Origin: an uncultured Alphaproteobacteria bacterium
GTDB taxonomy: Bacteria; Pseudomonadota; Alphaproteobacteria; CAAHEQ01; UBA3637
Direction: 5' to 3'
Length of the DNA stretch: 11,640 nucleotides
Assembly: GCA_944391545.1 (NCBI GenBank)
Contig: CALXTZ010000041.1
Coordinates: forward strand, 1-11,640
Each line of letters starts with the position of its first letter. The stretch's first letter is position 1. Positions 1 through 5,175 of the stretch are shown one piece after another. The notes under the pieces are model-generated. The model did not search any database and was not told the DNA's origin. It saw nothing but the letters and a program-made list of their open reading frames with translations. The position numbers were made by a program, and so were the translations under genes.

Positions 1-2
1 CG

Positions 3-77
3 CTGTCCATGATGGTTCTGACGACCTTAAGCGCGATTTGTATGGGATTGGTTCAAGTGTTTTTTAATTTGTTTTAA
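3..77 (+). CDS. C-terminal end of an unidentified hydrophobic protein (partial)
   Basis: The frame is open from the window edge and stops with TAA at 75-77. It encodes a hydrophobic tail of about 24 residues (LSMMVLTTLSAICMGLVQVF then FNLF) that would fit a final transmembrane helix. The next gene starts 48 bases downstream on the same strand, so it probably belongs to the same lysis-like unit. A competing frame stops at 67 but encodes a polar peptide and looks less natural. The protein cannot be identified from this fragment; a second holin or a membrane-anchored lysis protein is possible but unproven. Confidence 0.35.
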   Translation: MSMMVLTTLSAICMGLVQVFFNLF

Positions 78-80
78 CCC

Positions 81-97
81 GTCCGTGAGGGTCGGAC
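81..97 (+). other. Short hairpin upstream of the holin-like gene
   Basis: GTCCG (81-85) pairs with CGGAC (93-97) around a 7-base loop. No T-run follows, so it is not a convincing intrinsic terminator. An alternative pairing exists between AGGGT (88-92) and ACCCT (106-110). It may be a leader structure or mRNA processing site ahead of the gene at 125, or chance. Confidence 0.2.
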
Positions 98-124
98 TGA
101 CAGGAACCCTTTGAAAGGAAAAAA

Positions 125-307
125 ATGCTCACATTTATCATGACTCATTTAGACGACATTCTCGTCGCCATTTCAGCCGTCATCGCGGCGGCAAGCGCCG
201 TGTGTGCTTTGACACCGACGCCGAAAGACGATGCTTTTTGCCAAAAAATCCGTTCGTTTTTAGACGTCTTGGCCTTAAATGTCGGACAAGCCCGCAAAAA
301 TGGTTAA
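125..307 (+). CDS. Small holin-like membrane protein (60 aa)
   Basis: The ATG at 125 is preceded by AAAGGA (114-119), a good ribosome binding site. The protein has one hydrophobic stretch at about residues 11-30 (DILVAISAVIAAASAVCALT). It then carries a TPTPKDD turn and a helical tail ending LNVGQARKNG. From memory, this pattern (one helix, then T-P-T-P-K-D-D, then a helix with LN-G-A) is seen in small phage or prophage proteins next to lysis genes. The holin label rests on size, the single membrane segment and the neighbours. Its last 8 bases overlap an ATG of the next gene (ATGGTTAA at 300-307), which suggests translational coupling. It could also be another small phage membrane protein. 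Confidence 0.6.
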   Translation: MLTFIMTHLDDILVAISAVIAAASAVCALTPTPKDDAFCQKIRSFLDVLALNVGQARKNG

Positions 308-482
308 AAATTTTTTAGGAACCCTCCTTCAAAAAATTTGTTTTTGGGGGTTGGTTAAAGCTTATTTTGAAACGCATGCCGAAAATAAGGCATTAAAACA
401 ACAATTAGAAAGACAGCAACATGATTTGGAAGTGGCCAGTTTACCTTGTTATCAGTGGCAGCATCTTATTGACCGGCTGTAG
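279..482 (+). CDS. Short helical protein, candidate inner-membrane spanin (Rz-like)
   Basis: This frame has two possible starts. The ATG at 279 has no clear ribosome binding site. The ATG at 300 overlaps the stop of the holin-like gene and is the likelier start by translational coupling, giving 60 residues. From the ATG at 300, the N-terminus is fairly hydrophobic (FLGTLLQKICFWGLVKAYF) but holds two lysines, so the membrane anchor is weak. A charged helix follows (ENKALKQQLERQQHDLE) with coiled-coil character. An anchor plus a periplasmic coiled coil is the inner-membrane spanin layout, although 60 residues is much shorter than Rz of lambda. The call depends mostly on the overlapping lipoprotein gene, which sits where Rz1 lies relative to Rz. 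Confidence 0.5.
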   Translation: MSDKPAKMVKNFLGTLLQKICFWGLVKAYFETHAENKALKQQLERQQHDLEVASLPCYQWQHLIDRL

Positions 483-648
483 TCAGAAAGGGCAGCTTTG
501 CAGCTGCCCTCCCTTTCCGGAGCCGCATCCCCTGATGAAACAGGAGTTACGCTCCGTGGATGATGAACATTATCCCTATTTTGTCGATTGGATGAACCGA
601 CTTTACAAACTAAAACGCCAATTGGAGGAAAGGAGAGTGGCCTTTTAG
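421..648 (+). CDS. Proline-rich lipoprotein, candidate outer-membrane spanin (Rz1-like)
   Basis: The 75-residue product starts with a lipoprotein signal: a hydrophobic stretch then the lipobox L17-T18-G19-C20. Serine at +2 does not match the Asp inner-membrane retention signal, so outer-membrane sorting is expected. Just after it lies a short proline-rich stretch with Pro at 30, 31, 33, 35 and 37, a hallmark of Rz1-type o-spanins. The C-terminal third is a charged helix (NRLYKLKRQLEERR) that could pair with the i-spanin coiled coil. The first 62 bases overlap the end of the upstream gene in another frame, as in Rz/Rz1 pairs. The ribosome site is weak (AGAAAG at 407-412). The stop overlaps by 4 bases the end of the gene on the opposite strand. 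I know of no sequence match; the call is from architecture. Confidence 0.65.
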   Translation: MIWKWPVYLVISGSILLTGCSQKGQLCSCPPFPEPHPLMKQELRSVDDEHYPYFVDWMNRLYKLKRQLEERRVAF

Positions 649-857
649 TTTTTTTGTTCGGGAATGTCCTCATCCGAAAGGCTTAACATCACGAGGTAAA
701 GTTTTCTCACCATGTCTTCAGACAATCCGGTCAGCTGAACACCCGCCTGTATCATAACCGGCGTCGGATGAGCAGGGGCGATTTTTAATCCCTCCTCCTG
801 TAACAGATCCAATACGTTTAAGGATTCTAACAAATCCTCTGACAAGATGTCTTTCAT
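645..857 (-). CDS. Hypothetical 70-aa acidic protein
   Basis: Not recognised. The ATG (855-857) follows AAGAGGA in the complementary strand, a good ribosome binding site, which supports a real gene. The product is soluble, acidic and leucine-rich, with a helical N-terminus (SEDLLESLNVLDLLQEEGL) and a second helical part (SEDMVRKLYLVMLSLSDED). No signal peptide or membrane helix is seen. It lies downstream of the XRE regulator on the same strand with a 78-base gap, so the two may be cotranscribed. Its stop TAA (645-647) overlaps the TAG (646-648) of the lipoprotein gene in tail-to-tail fashion. It could be a phage-related accessory protein or a small regulator; nothing decides between them. 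Confidence 0.55.
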   Translation of the reverse strand: MKDILSEDLLESLNVLDLLQEEGLKIAPAHPTPVMIQAGVQLTGLSEDMVRKLYLVMLSLSDEDIPEQKN

Positions 858-893
858 GATGCATTCCTCTTCTTTACCAGAATACCTCGTTTT

Positions 894-938
894 TAACCAA
901 AAAGAAAGATAGAAAAAAGCATATTGTCTTTTTGGTTA
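894..938 (+). terminator. AT-rich hairpin, weak candidate terminator
   Basis: A 12-bp stem pairs 894-905 with 927-938 (TAACCAAAAAGA against TCTTTTTGGTTA) around a 21-base loop. ATTTTT follows on the plus strand, so it could end transcripts coming from the lysis-like genes. The stem is poor in G/C, the loop is long, and the 3' arm contains the last bases of the regulator gene, so its function is doubtful. On the minus strand no T-run follows. Confidence 0.25.
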
Positions 939-1439
939 TTTTTCAACCGTTTCGTTTTTGTCGTCCTCATTTCCGTCCGGATCCGTATACGCCGCCAAAG
1001 ATTTAACCAAGTCAAATACTTTTTTAGCCATATTCCGATCACTGATCCGGTAGTAAGCCCGAACCAATTCCAATGTTTCTCGGCGATTCATCGGATCTCC
1101 GTCCAAAGACATAATCGATTCTTCCAAACCTTCGACATGTTCATTGCGATTGATATGCCGCGGGCTTAATTGCTCGATGTCTTCGTTAATCCCGTCATAG
1201 AAAAACTCGATCGGCGTATTCAGCACTTTGCTGATATCCCATAACCGGCTGGCGCCGATTCGGTTCATACCCCGTTCGTATTTTTGTACCTGCTGAAAGG
1301 TCAAACCCAGTTCTTCACCCAGTTTTTCCTGACTCATTCCCAATAATGTCCGTCTCATCCGCACGCGATTACCGACGTGGATGTCAATGGGGTTGGGGGC
1401 GCCGTCTACACGGCCTCTTAATGATTTTTTCTTTTGCAT
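936..1439 (-). CDS. XRE-family transcriptional regulator (alphaproteobacterial PraR-like type)
   Basis: A 167-residue DNA-binding protein. From the ATG at 1439, residues 24-80 form an HTH_3 (Cro/C1-type) domain: RVRMRRTLLGMSQEKLGEEL, then GLTFQQVQKYERG as the recognition region, then NRIGASRLWDISKVLNTPIE. The preceding PNPIDIHVGNR segment and the C-terminal helix (ETLELVRAYYRISD…VFDLVKSL) are shared, from memory, with the chromosomal XRE regulators widespread in alphaproteobacteria, including PraR. The targets cannot be told. A GTG at 1460 would add 7 residues (MGQRENR), but the ATG at 1439 has a better ribosome site (AGAGAG about 7 bases upstream) and fits the usual family start. A candidate promoter lies at 1485-1513. 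It borders phage-like genes, so a prophage repressor role is an alternative, though the sequence looks chromosomal. Confidence 0.88.
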   Translation of the reverse strand: MQKKKSLRGRVDGAPNPIDIHVGNRVRMRRTLLGMSQEKLGEELGLTFQQVQKYERGMNRIGASRLWDISKVLNTPIEFFYDGINEDIEQLSPRHINRNEHVEGLEESIMSLDGDPMNRRETLELVRAYYRISDRNMAKKVFDLVKSLAAYTDPDGNEDDKNETVEK

Positions 1440-1484
1440 TCGGTTCTCTCTTTGTCCCACTACTTTCGAATATCGTACTATACT

Positions 1485-1513
1485 AATAAAGCATAAAAAA
1501 ATAATAAGGTCAA
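1485..1513 (-). promoter_or_regulatory. Candidate sigma-70 promoter of the XRE regulator gene
   Basis: Read on the minus strand: TTGACC (1508-1513), 17-base spacer, then TTTATT (1485-1490) with TG one base before it, an extended -10 feature. Transcription would begin near 1478, about 40 bases before the ATG at 1439. The -10 matches consensus at only 4 of 6 positions and the surroundings are very AT-rich, so chance matches are likely. Confidence 0.4.
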
Positions 1514-1758
1514 TTAATAATTGTATTTTTTGCTTGATTTTTTAGCATATATTCTTTCGTCGATGTCGCAACGAGTTTTCAAAACGCTAAAAAACCTTTA
1601 AAATTCAATGCGTTAAAAAAATTGATTTTTTTATTCTTTTTTTTAATTTTTTTTGAAAAAAGAGGTTAAAAAAGCAAAAAAAAGTGCTTTAAAATCGTTT
1701 TGATCGCATTTTATTTTATGGAGTTGACTGGGAAAAGAATCGACGCGGTCGGCATATT
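1514..1758. other. Gene-free A/T-tract region between the lnt and XRE genes
   Basis: No gene is seen between the XRE start (1439) and the lnt stop (1759), about 320 bases. Beyond the promoter, the DNA is dominated by A and T runs, notably 1618-1683. Such tracts tend to bend DNA and could bind nucleoid proteins. A weak hairpin, AAAGCA (1671-1676) with TGCTTT (1685-1690), could help end lnt transcripts on the minus strand because a few T follow, but the stem is only 6 bp. The 5-bp arms AACGC (near 1583) and GCGTT (near 1610) are too short to mean much. No tRNA or convincing terminator was found. Confidence 0.5.
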
Positions 1759-3240
1759 TTAGTATTCTTTTTGCGAACGAAAACAGAACAGCCCGAGAAA
1801 CCAGCTGACGAACGCTGCCAAAAGCGCCAAACCGTTGCGGTAAAACGTGTAAAACGGCGGGGTTATTTTTTGCGGAACGGCGCTGTCCAGCACGCCTTTA
1901 ACGCCGAGCGGCAAGCTTTTGACGATTCGCCCGTAAGGATCAATGACGGCGCTGATACCCGAACCGGCGGCGCGCACAACGGGCAAGCCTTCTTCCGCCG
2001 CGCGCAATTGAGCGGCTGCCAAATGTTGATAAGGCCCGGCGCTGATGCCGTACCAACCGTCGTTCGTAACATTAATCAGCCAATCCGGCCGGTAGTGCGA
2101 ATCGACGACTCGGCCCGGAAAAATGATTTCGTAACAAACCAACAATCCGGCCGGCGGCGCACCCGGAATCCGAATCGTTTTCGGGCCGGAACCGGCTTTG
2201 AAATCCGATGCAATCGGCACCAATTTTTCCATCGGCAGGATGTTTCGAAAAGGCACGTATTCGCCGAACGGCACCAAATGAGCCTTATCATAATAAGAAA
2301 CGATTTGGCCGACATCGTTCATCACCAACACGCTGTTGCTTAAATGGGTTTCATCGACGCGGCGCAACGACCCGGTAATCAGCGTTTCTTCCTGATGTAA
2401 CGCGCTGATGGTCATCGCGCGGGCGGCTTCGTCTTGGTTTAAAATAAAAGGCGTCGCGGCTTCCGACCAAATGACATGCGTGATTTTGTCGGCCCCCGGC
2501 GATTTAGACAATCGGATGTGTTGCATTAAATTATCCTCGGCCGAATCGGCGTCCCATTTGAGTGTTTGCGGAATATTGGGTTGAACCAAGCGCACCGTCA
2601 CACCCCAAATAACGGCTTTTTCCGCTGACGCCAATCGAATCGCGCCCGCGCCGGTCACCAAAGCAAAAGAAACGGCCAGCGCCCCGAAAGACACCCATCG
2701 TTTTTGAACCAGAAAAACCGGACTGCAAAACCAAAAAACGCTGATAAACGTTAAGCCGAAGACGCCACCGACCGCAACGCTTTGCAACACGGGCGGAAAA
2801 GCCGTCCAAACGGCGCCGAGCGTATTCCACGGAAAGCCCGTAAAAATCCAACCGCGCACCCATTCCATGACTGTTAAAGCGCCGGCAAAAGCGCACAACC
2901 GCGCCCAACCCGACGGTGCTTTATAACAAAGAAGCGTCGCCGTCCCGTAAAACACACCGAATAGCAGGCCGAATCCGATCGGCACCAAAGGAATCGCCCA
3001 TCCGAACGTATGTGTATCCAACATCAACGCGTTGGTCACCCAAAACAGCGAGCATGCGCCAAGGCCGAATCCGAAACAAAACCCTGTCATCCAGAATTGT
3101 TTTTTGGTCACACATCGGTTCAAGATGCCAAATAACACACTAAACGTCACGCACAGCACGGGAATCCAGGAATACGGTTGAAATCCGAGTGCGGACAAAC
3201 CGCCGACCGTCAATAAAATCCCGTAAATGTATTTTTTCAT
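1759..3240 (-). CDS. lnt: Apolipoprotein N-acyltransferase
   Basis: Lnt transfers an acyl chain from phospholipid to the free amino group of the N-terminal cysteine of lipoproteins, the last step of lipoprotein maturation in the inner membrane. The 493-residue product has the expected layout and near-normal length (about 510 in E. coli). Hydrophobic membrane segments fill residues 1-200, a carbon-nitrogen hydrolase (nitrilase) domain spans about 213-455, and a last membrane helix lies at about 468-487. The Glu-Lys-Cys triad is visible: E260 in WSEAATPF, K319 in YYDKAHLVPFGEYVP and C369 in GLLVCYEIIFPG. The NVTNDGWYG motif (390-398) is also conserved. Its ATG overlaps the TGA of mnmG (ATGA, 3237-3240), so it is probably translated by coupling to mnmG. 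Nothing looks broken. This neighbour of mnmG is unusual. Confidence 0.97.
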   Translation of the reverse strand: MKKYIYGILLTVGGLSALGFQPYSWIPVLCVTFSVLFGILNRCVTKKQFWMTGFCFGFGLGACSLFWVTNALMLDTHTFGWAIPLVPIGFGLLFGVFYGTATLLCYKAPSGWARLCAFAGALTVMEWVRGWIFTGFPWNTLGAVWTAFPPVLQSVAVGGVFGLTFISVFWFCSPVFLVQKRWVSFGALAVSFALVTGAGAIRLASAEKAVIWGVTVRLVQPNIPQTLKWDADSAEDNLMQHIRLSKSPGADKITHVIWSEAATPFILNQDEAARAMTISALHQEETLITGSLRRVDETHLSNSVLVMNDVGQIVSYYDKAHLVPFGEYVPFRNILPMEKLVPIASDFKAGSGPKTIRIPGAPPAGLLVCYEIIFPGRVVDSHYRPDWLINVTNDGWYGISAGPYQHLAAAQLRAAEEGLPVVRAAGSGISAVIDPYGRIVKSLPLGVKGVLDSAVPQKITPPFYTFYRNGLALLAAFVSWFLGLFCFRSQKEY

Positions 3241-5102
3241 GCCGTTTTTCCTTTATTTACCTTGACAAAGCCCAGCAAAGCCGTGACGGCCGCCGGTGTC
3301 ATGCCCGGTAATCTGGCCGCCGCGCCGATGGTTTCCGGCCGCGCGCGTTCCAACCGCGTTCGCACTTCAATGGACAAGCCCCCGATTCGCGTATAATCCA
3401 AATCCGGCGGAATTTTCAACGCTTCGTCCCGCTGAACGGCATGAATATCCGCTTCCTGACGCGACAAGTATCCTTGATATTTGCCCTCAATCGCCATTTG
3501 TTCGGCCACGTCCGCCCGCACCTCGGCCAATGTCGGATGCAATCGAACCAAATCGTTCCAGGTCACATCCGGATAGCTTAATAAATCAAAAGCCGTCCGC
3601 CGGCCGCTGTCGCTGTTCACATGAAGCCCCGCGCGAATCAATTCTTTGGGCGCAAAAGAAATGTCTTTTATCAAGCGTTTGATTTGATCATAGGCCGCTT
3701 TTTTGGCTTCAAACGCCTTTTGCCGAGTCGCTTTCACGCACCCCAAAGCGATGCCTGTCGGGGTCAACCGTAAATCCGCATTGTCCGCCCGCATCGTCAA
3801 CCGGTATTCGGCGCGCGACGTGAACAACCGGTACGGTTCGTCCACACCGTAAGTCGTAATATCGTCAATCATCACGCCGATGTAACTGGTCGTGCGGTCT
3901 AAAACCAATTCATCGGGTAAACCACCAGCCCGTGCGGCCGCATTCACACCGGCAACCAATCCTTGACCGGCCGCTTCTTCATATCCGGTTGTGCCGTTGA
4001 TTTGGCCGGCCAGGAATAAATTTTTGACTTTTTTGGTTTCTAATGTCCGCTTTAACTCGCGCGGATCCACGAAATCGTATTCAATCGCATAAGCATACCG
4101 AATCACTTGAACGTTCTTTAATCCCGGAATTGTGCGCAAAAAAGCATCCTGCACATCGACCGGCAAAGACGTTGAAATCCCGTTGGGATAAATTGACGGC
4201 CCGTTGCGCGTTTCGGGTTCCAGGAAAATGTGATGGCTGTCCCGACCTTTAAAGCGCATCAATTTGTCTTCGATGCTGGGGCAATAACGCGGTCCGATAG
4301 ACTTGATTTGCCCCGAATACATCGGCGCGCGATGAATGTTCGCCAAAATAATCGCATGCGTTTCGGGCGTTGTGTGCGTTAAATAACACGGCACTTGTTC
4401 TTGCGTAATCGCCGGGGTCAGATACGAAAACGGCTGCGGCACAACATCGCCCGGTTGTTCGGTTGTTTGTGACCAATCAATGCTGTCACGCATCAATCGC
4501 GCCGGTGTTCCGGTTTTCAGCCGCCCCATCGTTAACCCCAAAGCGCGCAAATCCGGCGTGATGCCGGTGCAAGCGATATCGCCCCACCGCCCGCCGACGG
4601 TTTTAGTTTCTCCCTGGTGCATCAAGCCGTTCAAAAAGGTTCCTGTTGTAATTACAATGGAATTACATGACAGCGTTCTTCCGTCCGCCAGTTTTACGCC
4701 GGAAACGGTCTTTTTATCCGTGTCGCACAGCAGTCCTTCACAGGCCGCCTCAATCACCGTCAGGTTCGGATAAGCCAGCAGCGTTTCTTGCATAATGCGT
4801 TTGTATTCATCTTTGTCCGCCTGCGCCCGTGGGCCTTGCACGGCGGGGCCTTTTGACAAATTCAACATCCGAAATTGCAAGCCGGCCGCATCAATCACGC
4901 GCCCCATCAATCCGTCCAATGCGTCAACTTCGCGCACAACGGTGCCTTTCCCAAGCCCGCCAATAGCCGGGTTACAGGACATATCGCCGATTGAGCTGAT
5001 TTTATGCGTTACCAACGCTGTTCGCGCGCCCATTCGCGCCGCCGCGGCACAGGCTTCGCATCCGGCATGCCCGCCGCCTACAACAATAACATCATAATCC
5101 AT
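3237..5102 (-). CDS. mnmG: tRNA uridine-5-carboxymethylaminomethyl synthesis enzyme MnmG (GidA)
   Basis: FAD-dependent partner of MnmE. Together they add the carboxymethylaminomethyl (or aminomethyl) group to C5 of the wobble uridine in certain tRNAs, using a methylene-tetrahydrofolate carbon. The 621 residues match the usual length (629 in E. coli). The dinucleotide-binding motif GGGHAG is at 9-14. The family signatures CNPAIGGLGKG (C43), VPCYLTHT (238-244) and GPRYCPSIEDK (C274, corresponding to the catalytic Cys277 of E. coli) are intact, as is FLAGQINGTTGYEEAAGQG (363-381). The C-terminal helical domain for MnmE and tRNA binding is complete. The ATG at 5102 follows AAGGAT at a suitable distance. 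A candidate promoter lies at 5133-5161. lnt follows with a 4-base overlap. Confidence 0.98.
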   Translation of the reverse strand: MDYDVIVVGGGHAGCEACAAAARMGARTALVTHKISSIGDMSCNPAIGGLGKGTVVREVDALDGLMGRVIDAAGLQFRMLNLSKGPAVQGPRAQADKDEYKRIMQETLLAYPNLTVIEAACEGLLCDTDKKTVSGVKLADGRTLSCNSIVITTGTFLNGLMHQGETKTVGGRWGDIACTGITPDLRALGLTMGRLKTGTPARLMRDSIDWSQTTEQPGDVVPQPFSYLTPAITQEQVPCYLTHTTPETHAIILANIHRAPMYSGQIKSIGPRYCPSIEDKLMRFKGRDSHHIFLEPETRNGPSIYPNGISTSLPVDVQDAFLRTIPGLKNVQVIRYAYAIEYDFVDPRELKRTLETKKVKNLFLAGQINGTTGYEEAAGQGLVAGVNAAARAGGLPDELVLDRTTSYIGVMIDDITTYGVDEPYRLFTSRAEYRLTMRADNADLRLTPTGIALGCVKATRQKAFEAKKAAYDQIKRLIKDISFAPKELIRAGLHVNSDSGRRTAFDLLSYPDVTWNDLVRLHPTLAEVRADVAEQMAIEGKYQGYLSRQEADIHAVQRDEALKIPPDLDYTRIGGLSIEVRTRLERARPETIGAAARLPGMTPAAVTALLGFVKVNKGKTA

Positions 5103-5104
5103 CT

Positions 5105-5132
5105 AACATCATCCTTCATTGAACTGGATGTT
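5105..5132 (-). promoter_or_regulatory. Leader inverted repeat spanning the mnmG ribosome site
   Basis: AACATC (5105-5110) and GATGTT (5127-5132) are inverted repeats of 6 bp. The AAGGAT ribosome binding site of mnmG (5111-5116) lies in the loop. A competing pairing puts the GGAT of that site against ATCC (5126-5129). Either fold could lower ribosome access, so translation of mnmG may be tuned by leader structure. The repeat is short and could be chance. Confidence 0.25.
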
Positions 5133-5161
5133 GTTATATCAGAAAAAGCACATTTTTTCAA
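5133..5161 (-). promoter_or_regulatory. Candidate sigma-70 promoter of mnmG-lnt
   Basis: On the minus strand TTGAAA (5156-5161) is separated by exactly 17 bases from TATAAC (5133-5138). Each box matches consensus at 5 of 6 positions. Transcription would start near 5126, giving a leader of about 25 bases. It lies between the stop of the secreted-protein gene and mnmG, so mnmG and lnt can be expressed without read-through from rho-mnmE. Confidence 0.6.
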
Positions 5162-5175
5162 TCTTCTATCTCAAC

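Noticed and set aside
452..673. 73-aa minus-strand frame across the lipoprotein gene
   Set aside because: No ribosome site or recognisable domain; it lies opposite the lipobox gene and reads as a shadow frame.
924..1169. 81-aa plus-strand frame
   Set aside because: Antisense to the well-supported XRE regulator gene, with an arginine/phenylalanine-rich composition typical of shadows.
1671..1690. AAAGCA/TGCTTT hairpin as the lnt terminator
   Set aside because: Only 6 bp with a poly-A loop in a region full of A/T runs; noted in the intergenic entry but not called.
1724..1758. TTGACT at 1724 as a plus-strand promoter
   Set aside because: The nearest -10-like hexamers are more than 20 bases away and transcription would only run antisense into lnt.
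1771..2343. 190-aa plus-strand frame
   Set aside because: Long but fully antisense to lnt, whose catalytic triad is intact; the Arg-rich composition follows from the codon use of lnt.
2531..2908. 125-aa minus-strand frame in lnt
   Set aside because: Same strand but another frame within an intact gene; no independent support.
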